Part shown: positions 52,171 to 61,357 of the stretch, piece by piece
Layout: each line of letters starts with the position of its first letter
Position numbering within the stretch: the first letter of the stretch is position 1
Assembly: GCF_030815085.1 (NCBI RefSeq)
Contig: NZ_JAUSWG010000002.1
Length of the DNA: 64,000 nt
Source: Paraclostridium ghonii
GTDB lineage: Bacteria > Bacillota > Clostridia > Peptostreptococcales > Peptostreptococcaceae
Direction: 5' to 3' (one strand)
The notes under the pieces: generated by a model
What the model saw: the letters and a program-made list of their open reading frames with translations, nothing else
Databases searched by the model: none
Told to the model about the DNA's origin: nothing
Position numbers and translations under genes: made by a program

Positions 52171-53076
52171 TTATTTTATTCTTAAATTTATATTCCCTGA
52201 ATTACATTCTAATTTTATATTAAATTTAGAGCCATTATCTTTTGTAAATTTTTTATTTTTAGTTTCATCATTTATAATTATTTTACCAGAATCAGTTTTT
52301 AAGTTATAGTTATATTCCTTATCCTTATTGTTTATATCTAACTCAATATTACCTAAGTTATTAGAAACATTAATATTTCCTAGAAGTTCTCCTTGAAATT
52401 TAGTATGACCTAGATTATTACTTAACTCCAAAGTTTCTTTTATGCTGCTATTTGCTATATTTATATTTCCCATGTTGCTTTCAAATTTTGCAGTTAACCC
52501 ATCTAAATGTTCTACACCTATACTACCTGTAGCAGTTAATATATTTGATTGGTCAGATTTACAATTATTTATGTTTATATTTCCTGTATCACAGCTTAAA
52601 TCTAGTTTATTTATACTGATTCCATTTAAATATAAATTAGATACATTAGAAGCTATACTTAAGTTATTTATTTGTATGTTCTTTGGAATATATATTTTAA
52701 TGCTATTATCTTTATTATTTTTATAATCCTCTAAATTATATGTTTCACTTTTAACTTTGTTTTCTGTTATACTTAATGTTTCATTTTCTATTTTATACTC
52801 TACATTTATGTAATCTTTTTTATATTTTAAATCTAGTTTATATTCATCTCCTGGGATAATTTCAATATTATTTAAATCTGATACTATATTTATATTTTTA
52901 AATGATTCTAACGTTAAGCTTTCACTTTCATATTTTCCACTGCTAATAGCGAAACTCTTATCCGTTTTTGTATTTTCTAGAAATGTATTTTTATTAAAAG
53001 AATATCCTATTCCTGTAAATATAAATCCAGCTACAATAGCAAATATGGATACTTTAGCTATGGTTTTTATTTTCAT
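52171..53076 (-). CDS. DUF4097 family exported beta-helix-like protein
   Basis: A 301-residue protein with an N-terminal membrane anchor or signal (about 7-25), then many short beta repeats with a Asn/Gly-rich rhythm (INNLSIASNVSNLYLNGISI, LSCDTGNININNCKSDQ, NMGNINIANSSIKETLELS and similar), ending in LECNSGNINLRIK. This is the DUF4097 pattern, thought to make a beta-helix on the cell surface, often under stress regulators. AAAGGAG precedes the ATG. No regulator is directly linked; the ArsR gene upstream has about 250 bases between. Confidence 0.78.
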   Translation of the reverse strand: MKIKTIAKVSIFAIVAGFIFTGIGYSFNKNTFLENTKTDKSFAISSGKYESESLTLESFKNINIVSDLNNIEIIPGDEYKLDLKYKKDYINVEYKIENETLSITENKVKSETYNLEDYKNNKDNSIKIYIPKNIQINNLSIASNVSNLYLNGISINKLDLSCDTGNININNCKSDQSNILTATGSIGVEHLDGLTAKFESNMGNINIANSSIKETLELSNNLGHTKFQGELLGNINVSNNLGNIELDINNKDKEYNYNLKTDSGKIIINDETKNKKFTKDNGSKFNIKLECNSGNINLRIK

Positions 53077-53332
53077 ATTTATAACTCCTTTGTAAAATTA
53101 TCTATATGCACTCATTTTAGTAAAATATAATTTAAGTGTTTATACAACAATGCTTTCAAAATTTTATTTTGTCCAATTTATTGTTTAATATATACTAAAA
53201 TATAATATTAACTTTAACCACTCCTTAATAAGCATGCTACTATTTTATATATTCCATTAATAATATATTATTACTACAAACAAAAAAAGACAGGATAAAA
53301 CCCTGTCTAAACGTTCATAATCAAATATATTT

Positions 53333-53602
53333 TTATTTAAAAATTTCTTCAATTACATTTTCATTTAAAATCTTTTTTAAAGTCTCTTTATTTATATCAT
53401 AATAATTCCATTTGCCTTGTGATATTTTAACTATAAGATTGCTGTCCAGTAATAATTTTAAATGGTATGATAACTTAGATTGAGACAATTCAAATTCATC
53501 AACTAACTTACATACACAAGTACTACCTTTTTTATTTAAAGTTCTAAGTATGTCTAATCTTTTTTTATCAGCTAACGCTTTAAATACATCCTCATAATTC
53601 AT
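53333..53602 (-). CDS. ArsR family metal-type regulator
   Basis: An 89-residue winged helix: FKALADKKRLDILRTLNKKG, VCKLVDEFELSQSKLSYHLK and LLDSNLIVKISQGKWNYYDI. The metal/metalloid site of ArsR (ELCVCDL) is present as STCVCKL at the start of the third helix, so it should sense As(III) or a like ion. GGAGG lies ten bases before the ATG. It is divergent from the dCMP deaminase gene; no arsenic efflux gene is adjacent, so its target is elsewhere or is itself. Confidence 0.85.
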   Translation of the reverse strand: MNYEDVFKALADKKRLDILRTLNKKGSTCVCKLVDEFELSQSKLSYHLKLLLDSNLIVKISQGKWNYYDINKETLKKILNENVIEEIFK

Positions 53603-53768
53603 CCACTATCTTCCTCCAAATAGTTTTACTTTACATATATTATATCACTTATTTCTCAAAACTTATATTGTACACGCAAGAATTTATTAAAAACAAGATA
53701 TTTATTTAGGATTATACATATTTTATGTTATTATTATTGTATCAGATTTTAAAAGGAGGCTTTTATTT

Positions 53769-54305
53769 ATGAGGATACTATTTACAGAGTGGGCTATGAA
53801 TATAGCTGAACAAACTAAAGTTAGAAGTACTTGTGTATCTAGGCAAGTAGGGGCAGTCATTTGCATGGATAAACAAATAATAAGTACAGGTTATAACGGT
53901 GCACCTTCTGGTGCTATTCACTGTACAGATATAGGCTATTGTGAAAGAAGAAAAAGAGGTATACCTTCTGGACAAGGACTTGAATTATGTAGAGCTGGAC
54001 ATGCTGAAGCTAACGCAATAACTCAATGTGCTAAAAATGGAACTAGTTGTAATGGTGCAGTTTTATATGTAACTACTCAACCTTGCGTATTTTGTTGTAT
54101 AGCTTTAATACAAGCAGGTATCAAAAAAGTTATATTTAAAGGGGAATATCCTACTGGGTTAGGACTTCAGCTATTAGAGGAATCTGGGGTTGAATATATA
54201 AAATATGAAGATGAACTTGAAAATGAAAGAAAATCCGTTGAATTAAAACAACTAAGTGAAGATAAAAGAATTAAGGAATTCTTATCAAAACCTAAAAGAT
54301 ATTAA
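53769..54305 (+). CDS. dCMP deaminase family protein (ComEB-like)
   Basis: A 178-residue zinc cytidine deaminase-fold protein: RSTCVSRQVGAVICMDKQII, GYNGAPSGAIHCTDIGYCER, HAEANAI (His78, Glu80) and QPCVFC (Cys106, Cys109), followed by ALIQAGIKKVIFKGEYPTG. It likely converts dCMP to dUMP for thymidylate synthesis, as in T4 and Bacillus ComEB-like proteins. An extended Lys/Glu-rich C-terminal helix is present. GGAGG precedes the ATG. Confidence 0.9.
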   Translation: MRILFTEWAMNIAEQTKVRSTCVSRQVGAVICMDKQIISTGYNGAPSGAIHCTDIGYCERRKRGIPSGQGLELCRAGHAEANAITQCAKNGTSCNGAVLYVTTQPCVFCCIALIQAGIKKVIFKGEYPTGLGLQLLEESGVEYIKYEDELENERKSVELKQLSEDKRIKEFLSKPKRY

Positions 54306-54350
54306 AAATAGGTGTACAGTGATTTTAAAATCGCTGTACACCTATTTTTA
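54306..54350. terminator. Bidirectional terminator
   Basis: AAAAATAGGTGTACAGTGAT... and its complement with a short loop, between the convergent dCMP deaminase and surE genes. Confidence 0.9.
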
Positions 54351-55106
54351 TAATAATTTTATATTACTTAACATTTCAACTTTTTTGTAATTAGTCATAT
54401 CTATGTTTACTGGTGTTATTGAGATGTATCCATCTTCTACAGCTTTTATATCACTGTCTTTTTCTTGTTCAAGTTTTCTTACTTGACCACCAATCCAAAC
54501 ATATTTTTTACCATGAGGACTTAATCTTTCCTCTATAACGTTGTCATACTCTCTTATACCCAATTTAGTTACTTTGTATCCTTTAATATTGTTATTTGGT
54601 ACATTTATATTTAAAATACAATCTTTAAATATATCCATTTTGTCTTCTAAATTTCTAATTATATCCTTTATATAAACAGCCGCTTTTTCATAGTTATCTT
54701 TTGATACATCAAATCCATCATAGGATATAGCTATAGATGGTTTTTTTTGTATAAGACCTTCTATAGCTGCTGAAACAGTACCTGAGTAAATTACATCGGT
54801 ACCTAGATTTGCGCCATTATTTATTCCACTTAATACTAAGTCAATTTCTATATCTTTTAAAATTGATTCAATTCCTACTTTCACGCAATCAGCAGGTGTT
54901 CCACTTATAGAATATGCAGTTACTTCACTTAATATTTTTTCTTCTTTAATAATTATAGGGTCATGAATTGTTATTGCATGACCCGTAGCACTTCTTTGAG
55001 TATGAGGAGCTACTATATAAACATTAGCTATATCACTTATAGATTTAGCAAGTTCTATCATTCCATCAGCATAAATGCCATCATCATTAGTGATTAATAT
55101 ATTCAT
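54348..55106 (-). CDS. surE: SurE 5'/3'-nucleotidase
   Basis: Start at 55106 (MNILITNDDGIYADGMIELA) behind GGGAGGG; the open frame reaches 55130 and overlaps the regulator stop, but lacks a ribosome site there. The 252-residue enzyme has ITNDDGI, VYIVAPHTQRSATGHAITIH, ISGTPADCVKVG, LVLSGINNGANLGTDVIYSG and SAAIEGL, all SurE marks including the metal-binding Asp pair, Ser and Asn. It hydrolyses nucleoside monophosphates and short polyphosphates and helps survival in stationary phase. Confidence 0.95.
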   Translation of the reverse strand: MNILITNDDGIYADGMIELAKSISDIANVYIVAPHTQRSATGHAITIHDPIIIKEEKILSEVTAYSISGTPADCVKVGIESILKDIEIDLVLSGINNGANLGTDVIYSGTVSAAIEGLIQKKPSIAISYDGFDVSKDNYEKAAVYIKDIIRNLEDKMDIFKDCILNINVPNNNIKGYKVTKLGIREYDNVIEERLSPHGKKYVWIGGQVRKLEQEKDSDIKAVEDGYISITPVNIDMTNYKKVEMLSNIKLL

Positions 55107-55122
55107 ATACTCCCTCCCAATT

Positions 55123-55995
55123 TTATTCATATACAGAAAACTTCTCCCAAATTCTTTCTAAATCATCAAAATATTCTTTTATATCGTCTTTTTCTTTCAT
55201 TCCTATAGATACTATAAGAGCGTTACATAAGCTAAGTGCAGGTACAAGAGAATCAACAAATGATGCCATATTACTTTTTACTAAAAGTGTTGTATCTGCT
55301 ACTGTAGCTATTGGCGCAAATAAACTATCTGTCATAGATATAATATGTGCTCCCTTACTTCTTGCATAATCTACTACTTGATAACTTTTCTTTGAGTATC
55401 TAGGGAAACTTATTGCAACAACAACATCGTCTTCTGTTATTCTTACAACTTGCTCAAATGCATCTCCCATATCCATTCTTATAATATGTACATTATCTAA
55501 TATAATATCTAAATAAAATCCTAAGTATTGGGCTACACTAAAAGAACTTCTCATACCTAGTATATATATTTTTCTAGCATTTAAAAGTTTGTCAGAAGCT
55601 TGTTGGAACATGCTTTCATCTAAGTTTTCTAAAGTATCTTTTATATTGTCTATATCACTTTTTAAAACTTTGCTTAATATTTTACAGTCATCTGAATACT
55701 CATGATTCATTTCTACTCTTTGCACAGTTGTTAACTTATTTTTTATAAGTTCTTGAAGAGCATCTTGAAGTTTTGGATATCCTGAAAACCCTAAAGCATT
55801 TGCAAATCTCACTACAGTAGATTCACTTACCCCAACTTCTTCTCCAAGCTTAGATGCAGTCATAAATGCCACTTTATCATAACTTGATATTAAGTACTGT
55901 GCTATAAGCTTTTGACCTTTACTAAGTCTTGGATATTGCTTTTGAATATCATCAATTAGTTGTTTGCTATCTTTAAAATCTTTAGTTTCGTTCAT
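55123..55995 (-). CDS. MurR/RpiR family transcriptional regulator
   Basis: A 290-residue regulator: an HTH_6 N-terminus (LSKGQKLIAQYLISSYDKVA, ASKLGEEVGVSESTVVRFAN, LGFSGYPKLQDALQELI) and a C-terminal SIS sugar-phosphate domain (IYILGMRSSFSVAQYLGFYL, VVVAISFPRYSKKSYQVVDY, HIISMTDSLFAPIA). It probably senses a phosphosugar and controls carbohydrate or amino sugar genes. It lies between gltS and surE on the minus strand; nearby genes do not show which sugar. Confidence 0.9.
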   Translation of the reverse strand: MNETKDFKDSKQLIDDIQKQYPRLSKGQKLIAQYLISSYDKVAFMTASKLGEEVGVSESTVVRFANALGFSGYPKLQDALQELIKNKLTTVQRVEMNHEYSDDCKILSKVLKSDIDNIKDTLENLDESMFQQASDKLLNARKIYILGMRSSFSVAQYLGFYLDIILDNVHIIRMDMGDAFEQVVRITEDDVVVAISFPRYSKKSYQVVDYARSKGAHIISMTDSLFAPIATVADTTLLVKSNMASFVDSLVPALSLCNALIVSIGMKEKDDIKEYFDDLERIWEKFSVYE

Positions 55996-56128
55996 CTTTT
56001 TCTCCTCATAATCACTAACGATTTATTTATATTAAGCTATGCGCCTTTTCTTAAAATTTATACAATTATATTATACCATCTTTTGTCACATTTTTTAAAC
56101 AATATATAAGTTTTTTATATTTTTTATA

Positions 56129-57379
56129 TTATAATATGTTAATAAAAGTAGTTATAACTGCAGAATTGAAAAACTCTATAAATAACGCTCCAACTAATGG
56201 TAGTATAAAAAAGGCTGTATGACAAGGTCCAAACTTAGCCGTAACAGACTCCATATTAGCGATTCCGTTAGGTGTAGCTCCCATACCAAAACCGCAATGT
56301 CCTGCTGCTAATACCGCTGCCGTATAATCTTTTCCCATCATTCTAAATGTAACAAAATATGCAAATAAAATCATTAATATAGTTTGTATGCTTAATAAAA
56401 TTATTATAGGTACTGCTAAATCTACAAGTTCCCATAATTTTAAGCTACACATAGCCATAGATAAAAATAATGATAAACAAATTCCTCCAATACTAGAAAG
56501 TTCATTTTCAGGAGTTCCCCATACTCCTTTTATATCTGATATATTTCTCATTATGGCTGCAACTAACATAGCTCCTATATAACTTGGCATAGTAATTCCT
56601 ACACTAGAAAATCCCAATGAAATTATAGTTCCAAATCCCATAGCGATTATAATTTGAATAGCTCCATTTACCAAGTTTGCTTCTGATAGTTTTGGTAAAT
56701 CAACCTTACATGCAGTCCCAGTTCCATCTACGCCTGCAGATTCTAATTCTATTAAATTGTCATACTCCCCATCTTTACTTCCTAAATTATATTTTTCTAT
56801 TAATCTATTTGCTAAAGGTCCTCCTATAATACTTCCTGATACCAATCCAAATGTAGCACATGCCATAGCTATACTAAGACCTCCACTTAATCCTTGGGCT
56901 TCCATTATAGGCCCAAATGCGCCAGAAGCTCCATGTCCTCCTGTCATTGAAACTGATCCTGCTACAATTCCAAGCAAAGGATTTACCCCTATAGCTTTTG
57001 CTGATAACACGCCTACTATATTTTGACCTAACACTAATAAAACTGCAACAATTAAAAATTTTATTACTCCTATTCCACCTTTTTTTAAAGCTTTAAAACT
57101 TGCTGTAAATCCGACAGTTGTAAAAAATGCAGTCATTAAAACTGATTGAAGTGTTGTATCAAAGACTATAGCTATTACCCCTGTCTGTCTCAATAGAAAC
57201 GATACAATCGCAAAAGAAAACCCTCCAACAACTGGCGATGGAATACAATATTTTTGTAAAAGATTAACCTTAGATTTAATAAAAGATCCTATAAGAAGTA
57301 CAATGGTTGTAAATGCGAGACTTTGAACCATATCTAAGTTCATAGCCATCATCCCTAATTCTTTTGAAAATTCAAACAT
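56129..57379 (-). CDS. gltS: Sodium/glutamate symporter GltS
   Basis: A 416-residue transporter with about ten membrane segments: IPSPVVGGFSFAIVSFLLR, GFTASFKALKKGGIGVIKFL, GIVAGSVSMTGGHGASGAFG, the second-half GAMLVAAIMRNISD, and AVLAAGHCGFGMGATPNGIA with the inverted-repeat GxGMGATP pattern. It imports glutamate with Na+. A 15-bp inverted repeat lies in its upstream gap. Confidence 0.93.
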   Translation of the reverse strand: MFEFSKELGMMAMNLDMVQSLAFTTIVLLIGSFIKSKVNLLQKYCIPSPVVGGFSFAIVSFLLRQTGVIAIVFDTTLQSVLMTAFFTTVGFTASFKALKKGGIGVIKFLIVAVLLVLGQNIVGVLSAKAIGVNPLLGIVAGSVSMTGGHGASGAFGPIMEAQGLSGGLSIAMACATFGLVSGSIIGGPLANRLIEKYNLGSKDGEYDNLIELESAGVDGTGTACKVDLPKLSEANLVNGAIQIIIAMGFGTIISLGFSSVGITMPSYIGAMLVAAIMRNISDIKGVWGTPENELSSIGGICLSLFLSMAMCSLKLWELVDLAVPIIILLSIQTILMILFAYFVTFRMMGKDYTAAVLAAGHCGFGMGATPNGIANMESVTAKFGPCHTAFFILPLVGALFIEFFNSAVITTFINIL

Positions 57380-57519
57380 TTATTATTCCTCCCAATATAA
57401 AATTTAATTTAAATGTATATTTTTTATATAAAAATAATTCAAATAATAAAAGCAAAAAAATTAAATGATTTTTATAATATTTTCGTTTCTTTTGATTTTA
57501 TTTTCTGAAAATTAAAGTT

Positions 57520-57575
57520 AAATTTTTTCGTATTCCAAATTATGCCATAAGCTTTTTTGAAATACGAAAAAATTT
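57520..57575. promoter_or_regulatory. Perfect inverted repeat upstream of gltS
   Basis: AAATTTTTTCGTATT (57520-57534) and its exact complement (57561-57575) are separated by 26 bases, about 140 bases before the gltS start. No T-run follows on the gltS strand, so an operator or mRNA leader structure is more likely than a terminator. Confidence 0.5.
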
Positions 57576-57614
57576 TAATGTTTTTATTTTTTAAAACTCT
57601 TTTTAACTTTTTAT

Positions 57615-57645
57615 TGAAAAGAGAAAGGATTATTCCTTTCTCTTT
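57615..57645 (-). terminator. Terminator of the kor operon
   Basis: AAAGAGAAAGGA/TCCTTTCTCTTT with a four-base loop, read on the minus strand directly after korC. Confidence 0.85.
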
Positions 57646-58185
57646 CTAATATGCGTAACTAACTAACGATCCCCCAAGTTTGAAAGCGTTTTCATTAAGC
57701 TCCTCTGTTCCCTTTGGAACTCTAGCTAATATAGCTTTTTTTAACATTTGTTTATCTATTTCGGTTATTATTTCACTCACAACCCCTAGTGCAACAATAT
57801 TAGCCACCATTATTTTTCCTAATTTTTCTTTACTACTTTCTATGATAGGAACTTTAATCACCTTTGCATTTTTTGTATCTATTGTATTTTCATCTACAGT
57901 AGAATCTATAATTATAATTCCATCATTTTTTATAGTGTGTGCATATTGATCAAAAGATTTTTGAGTTAGGCTCAATAATATATCTGCTTCTCTTACTTTT
58001 GGAAAGTTAATTTCTCCATCACTTATTATAACTTCAGCTTTACTTGCTCCACCTCTAGCTTCGGGGCCATATGATTGAGTTTGAACAGAGTTTAAGTTTG
58101 ATAATATCGCTCCTTCTGCAAGTATTATACCAGCTAAAATCAGTCCTTGTCCTCCTGATCCACTAAGTCTTATCTCTTTTCTCAT
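57646..58185 (-). CDS. korC: 2-Oxoacid:ferredoxin oxidoreductase gamma subunit
   Basis: The second ATG (58185, MRKEIRLSGSGGQGLILAGI) is chosen because AAGGAG is eight bases before it. The 179-residue subunit has SGSGGQGLILAGIILAEGA, the LNSVQTQSYGPEARGGASKA segment, and VKVPIIES-like KVIKVPIIESSKEKLGK, the pattern of the gamma/C subunit of 2-oxoglutarate (Kor) or related oxidoreductases. Last gene of the four-gene operon. The other subunits point to 2-oxoglutarate; other 2-oxoacids cannot be excluded. Confidence 0.88.
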   Translation of the reverse strand: MRKEIRLSGSGGQGLILAGIILAEGAILSNLNSVQTQSYGPEARGGASKAEVIISDGEINFPKVREADILLSLTQKSFDQYAHTIKNDGIIIIDSTVDENTIDTKNAKVIKVPIIESSKEKLGKIMVANIVALGVVSEIITEIDKQMLKKAILARVPKGTEELNENAFKLGGSLVSYAY

Positions 58186-58203
58186 ATTCATTTCTCCTTA
58201 TAA

Positions 58204-59016
58204 TCATTTTACCCTATTTATTATTTTTTTATATTCTTCTGTGTATTCTGGCATCTTTTCATTCCTAAATATTCCATAGAATTGTTTATTTTCTAATTTT
58301 TCTTCAGGAAGTTTATCTTTAAGTGCAACATCTACATAATTATCTTTTAACATGTTCATAAGTGCCACTGCTGAACCTTTTTTATTTTTTCTACCATAGT
58401 AAGTAGGACATAAACTCATACCTTCTATAATAGAAAATCCTTTATGAACTATACCTTTTTTTATGTAGTCTATCATTTGTTTTGCATGATATGCAGTTCC
58501 TCTTGCTACAAACGAAGCCCCTGCTCCTTTTGATAATTCACATATGTCAAAAGGTTTATCTATATTACCATATGGTGCAGTTGTAGCAAAATCATTAGTG
58601 TTAGTAGTTGGAGAATATTGTCCTCCAGTCATTCCATATATATTATTATTAAAAACTATAGTAGTTATATCTATATTTCTTCTACAAGCATGTATAAGGT
58701 GATTCCCTCCTATTGCAGTACAGTCTCCATCTCCTGTTACAACAATCACATGCATGTCAGGGTTTGCAAATTTAACTCCTGTAGCAAATGGTATCGCTCT
58801 CCCATGTGTAGTATGTAGTGTATTAAAATCTAAATATCCAGATGCTCTTGAAGAACATCCTATACCTGATACTACACATACATTATCTTTATCAAGACCT
58901 AATTCTTCTATAGCGACTGCAATCGATCTCATAAGTATTCCGTGTCCACATCCAGGACACCATATATGTGGCAATCTATTTTCTCTAAAATTATTTTCTA
59001 CAACGCTACTTGGCAT
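58204..59016 (-). CDS. korB: 2-Oxoacid:ferredoxin oxidoreductase beta subunit
   Basis: A 270-residue TPP-binding subunit: PHIWCPGCGHGILMRSIAVA (with the Cys pair), CVVSGIGCSSRASGYLDFNT, TLHTTHGRAIPFATGVKFAN, the TPP/Mg motif VVTGDGDCTAIGGNHLIHA and NNNIYGMTGGQYSPTT. It overlaps the alpha gene end by 19 bases and has GGAGGTGG before its ATG. The CxxC and TGGQ patterns match the KorB of 2-oxoglutarate:ferredoxin oxidoreductase. Confidence 0.93.
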   Translation of the reverse strand: MPSSVVENNFRENRLPHIWCPGCGHGILMRSIAVAIEELGLDKDNVCVVSGIGCSSRASGYLDFNTLHTTHGRAIPFATGVKFANPDMHVIVVTGDGDCTAIGGNHLIHACRRNIDITTIVFNNNIYGMTGGQYSPTTNTNDFATTAPYGNIDKPFDICELSKGAGASFVARGTAYHAKQMIDYIKKGIVHKGFSIIEGMSLCPTYYGRKNKKGSAVALMNMLKDNYVDVALKDKLPEEKLENKQFYGIFRNEKMPEYTEEYKKIINRVK

Positions 59017-60146
59017 TTTACCACCTCCATAACCTTATCAACTATCTCTTCTGGTGTTATAATTTCTCCATTATATTTATTAATTCCAACTATGTTACAA
59101 TCACTATTACATACTCTTTGAACTTCTTGTATCATTTGCCCATAATTTAGTTCTGGAACATATATATTGTTAACATTTTCACTTAATTGGGTAACCTTTT
59201 CCTCAGGGAATGGCCAAACTGTTTTTATAGTGAATAACCCAGCTTTTATACCTTTTTTTCTTAAAGTATCTACTGCATCTTTTGTACATCTACTCATACA
59301 TCCAAAAGTTATAAATAGCTCTTCACAATCATCTATTTTATATTCTTCATAAAGTAATATATCATCTAAATTTTTGTTGATTTTATCCATTAATCTATCC
59401 ATAAGTTTTTTAGTTTGTGCTGTGCTGTTAGTTGGAAATCCTGTTTCATCGTGCATAAGGCCTGTTACGTGATATCTATATCCATCTGAGAAGTTTGCCA
59501 TTGGAGGCACTAGAGTTGTTTGATCATAGATTTTATATTCTTTTTTATCCACTGTAACTTTTTTTCTATCATATATTTCAAGCTCATTTTCATTAGGTAG
59601 TTCTACTTTTTCTCTCATATGTCCTATAACTTCATCTAATAATAATATTACAGGAGTTCTATATTTTTCTGAGAAATTAAATGCTTTAACTGTTAAATCA
59701 AATGTATCTCTTACACTCGTTGGCGATAATGCTATCATAGGATGATCTCCATGAGTTCCCCATTTAGCTTGCATCAAATCTCCTTGTGCTGGAGATGTTG
59801 GAAGACCTGTACTTGGCCCACATCTTTGTACATTTACTAGCACACATGGGATTTCTGCAAGTGATGCGTATCCAAGATTTTCTTGTTTTAGTGAAAAACC
59901 TGGTCCACTAGTGGCAGTCATAGACTTAAGCCCTGTTAAAGAAGCTCCTATAGTAGCTGCCATAGATGCAATTTCATCTTCCATCTGTATAAATTTACCA
60001 CCAACTTTAGGTAACATATATGATGAAATTTCAGCTACTTCTGTAGATGGTGTTATTGGATAGCCTGCAAAAAACTTCATTCCTGCATATAGTGCTCCAT
60101 GTACACAAGCTTCATTTCCTTGTAACAATTTTACTTTTTTATGCAT
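58998..60146 (-). CDS. korA: 2-Oxoacid:ferredoxin oxidoreductase alpha subunit
   Basis: A 382-residue subunit: LLQGNEACVHGALYAGMKFF, AGYPITPSTEVAEISSYML, MEDEIASMAATIGASLTGLK, MTATSGPGFSLKQENLGYAS and CVLVNVQRCGPSTGLPTSPA, all typical of KorA (VorB-like) alpha subunits. It starts after the ferredoxin gene with AAGGGGG before the ATG. The complex oxidises a 2-oxoacid with CoA to acyl-CoA, CO2 and reduced ferredoxin, or runs backward for CO2 fixation into 2-oxoglutarate in an incomplete TCA path. Confidence 0.93.
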   Translation of the reverse strand: MHKKVKLLQGNEACVHGALYAGMKFFAGYPITPSTEVAEISSYMLPKVGGKFIQMEDEIASMAATIGASLTGLKSMTATSGPGFSLKQENLGYASLAEIPCVLVNVQRCGPSTGLPTSPAQGDLMQAKWGTHGDHPMIALSPTSVRDTFDLTVKAFNFSEKYRTPVILLLDEVIGHMREKVELPNENELEIYDRKKVTVDKKEYKIYDQTTLVPPMANFSDGYRYHVTGLMHDETGFPTNSTAQTKKLMDRLMDKINKNLDDILLYEEYKIDDCEELFITFGCMSRCTKDAVDTLRKKGIKAGLFTIKTVWPFPEEKVTQLSENVNNIYVPELNYGQMIQEVQRVCNSDCNIVGINKYNGEIITPEEIVDKVMEVVKCQVAL

Positions 60147-60161
60147 AACTATACCCCCTTG

Positions 60162-60359
60162 TTATTTTTCATCCTTAGATATATAAATAGCATAATCTGG
60201 ACATCTAAGTTCACATAATCCACAAAGTATGCAATTTTGTATATCTTCTACACATATTGTATTTTGTTCTAATTTTAAAACCTTTTTAGGGCAATATTCT
60301 ACACAAATACCGCAACCTTTACACCAATTAGTGTCTATTGTAAGTTTTCCCTTTTCCAA
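60162..60359 (-). CDS. korD: 2-Oxoacid:ferredoxin oxidoreductase delta subunit (2 x 4Fe-4S)
   Basis: A 65-residue ferredoxin-like subunit starting at TTG (60359) behind AGGGAGGG. Two CxxCxxCxxxCP motifs are seen: CKGCGICVEYCPKKVL and CILCGLCELRCPDYAI. It passes electrons from the catalytic subunits to free ferredoxin. First gene of the operon, with a divergent AT-rich promoter region to the right. Confidence 0.93.
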   Translation of the reverse strand: MEKGKLTIDTNWCKGCGICVEYCPKKVLKLEQNTICVEDIQNCILCGLCELRCPDYAIYISKDEK

Positions 60360-60698
60360 ATTTATCCCTCCCTACAACTTTTGCTTTCACTATAATAGTA
60401 GTAGTTTTTTTTTCTAATTGCAATTATTATTTCATAATCATTGATTTTTGTATATTTTTGCAATTTTCCTTTCTAAAACTTCATACTTAGGTACAATTTT
60501 TATTATATTTTATATAATTTAATTATAATCAAATTATAAACATGTTGATTTTACTTGATTGTTATATATTTAATTTTTTATACTCAAATTACCGTATAAA
60601 ACAAAAAAAAGAATTTTTTTATTTATTACTTTCAATATAAATACAAATTTCTACGTTTTTTCTCATTTTTTTCCAAAAATATACTGTATACTTATATA
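60360..60698. other. AT-rich gap upstream of the kor operon
   Basis: About 340 bases without a supported gene. It should contain the kor promoter; I do not see a clear consensus pair. The right end is the large palindromic terminator of the mnmM gene. Confidence 0.5.
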
Positions 60699-60756
60699 AA
60701 AAGTAAAAAAAGTAATAAACTAAAGGCTTTAGTTTATTACTTTTTTTACTTTTTAT
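60699..60756 (-). terminator. Long perfect palindromic terminator after mnmM
   Basis: AAAAGTAAAAAAAGTAATAA... to its exact complement, about 58 bases with almost no loop (AAAGGCTTT at the centre). Confidence 0.85.
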
Positions 60757-60757
60757 A

Positions 60758-61342
60758 CTAAATATAATCATGTTTTTTTTCTATAAGTATTAATCTTGGA
60801 GGATTATTTACTTGATTTACAAAATTGCAATTTAATACATTATACTCATTCTGATCTAGTAAACTTACATAATCAAATACATAATTATATTCTTCCATTC
60901 CACCTTCATGTCCCGTATAAATAGCTATACTTACAACTCCATGAGGCTTTAATAGCTTTAAACTTTTCTTAACAGCTTCTAATGTCGTATCTGGCTTAGT
61001 TATAACTTGGTGTTTAGCTCTTGGCAAATATCCTAAATTAAACATAACACAACTTACTTTTCTATCTACATACATATCTATATTTTGATGACCATCTAAT
61101 ATTAATTTAACTCTTTCTAACAGGTTAGCTTTTTCTAGCCTTTTTTTAGTGTTTTTTATAGCTTCTTCTTGAACATCAAAACTATATACTAACCCATTTT
61201 TCCCTACTTTTTCTGCAAGATATTTAGTATCATATCCATTACCCATAGTTGCATCAATTACAATATCACCCTCATTTATAGCATCTTCTAACAATACTTT
61301 ATTTAAGTCAGTAACTTTAGTTAAATACTTTGCTTTAATCAT
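60758..61342 (-). CDS. mnmM: tRNA 5-aminomethyl-2-thiouridine methyltransferase MnmM
   Basis: A 194-residue class I SAM methyltransferase of the YtqB family: IVIDATMGNGYDTKYLAEKV (SAM loop, about 27-46), GLVYSFDVQEEAIKNTKKRL, MFNLGYLPRAKHQVITKPDT, VSIAIYTGHEGGMEEYN and NNPPRLILIEKK. MnmM makes the last methylation of the wobble mnm5s2U34 in Gram-positive bacteria. It follows the rluB gene by 15 bases, so both RNA modification genes are one unit. Confidence 0.88.
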   Translation of the reverse strand: MIKAKYLTKVTDLNKVLLEDAINEGDIVIDATMGNGYDTKYLAEKVGKNGLVYSFDVQEEAIKNTKKRLEKANLLERVKLILDGHQNIDMYVDRKVSCVMFNLGYLPRAKHQVITKPDTTLEAVKKSLKLLKPHGVVSIAIYTGHEGGMEEYNYVFDYVSLLDQNEYNVLNCNFVNQVNNPPRLILIEKKHDYI

Positions 61343-61357
61343 TTCTCTTCAATCCTT

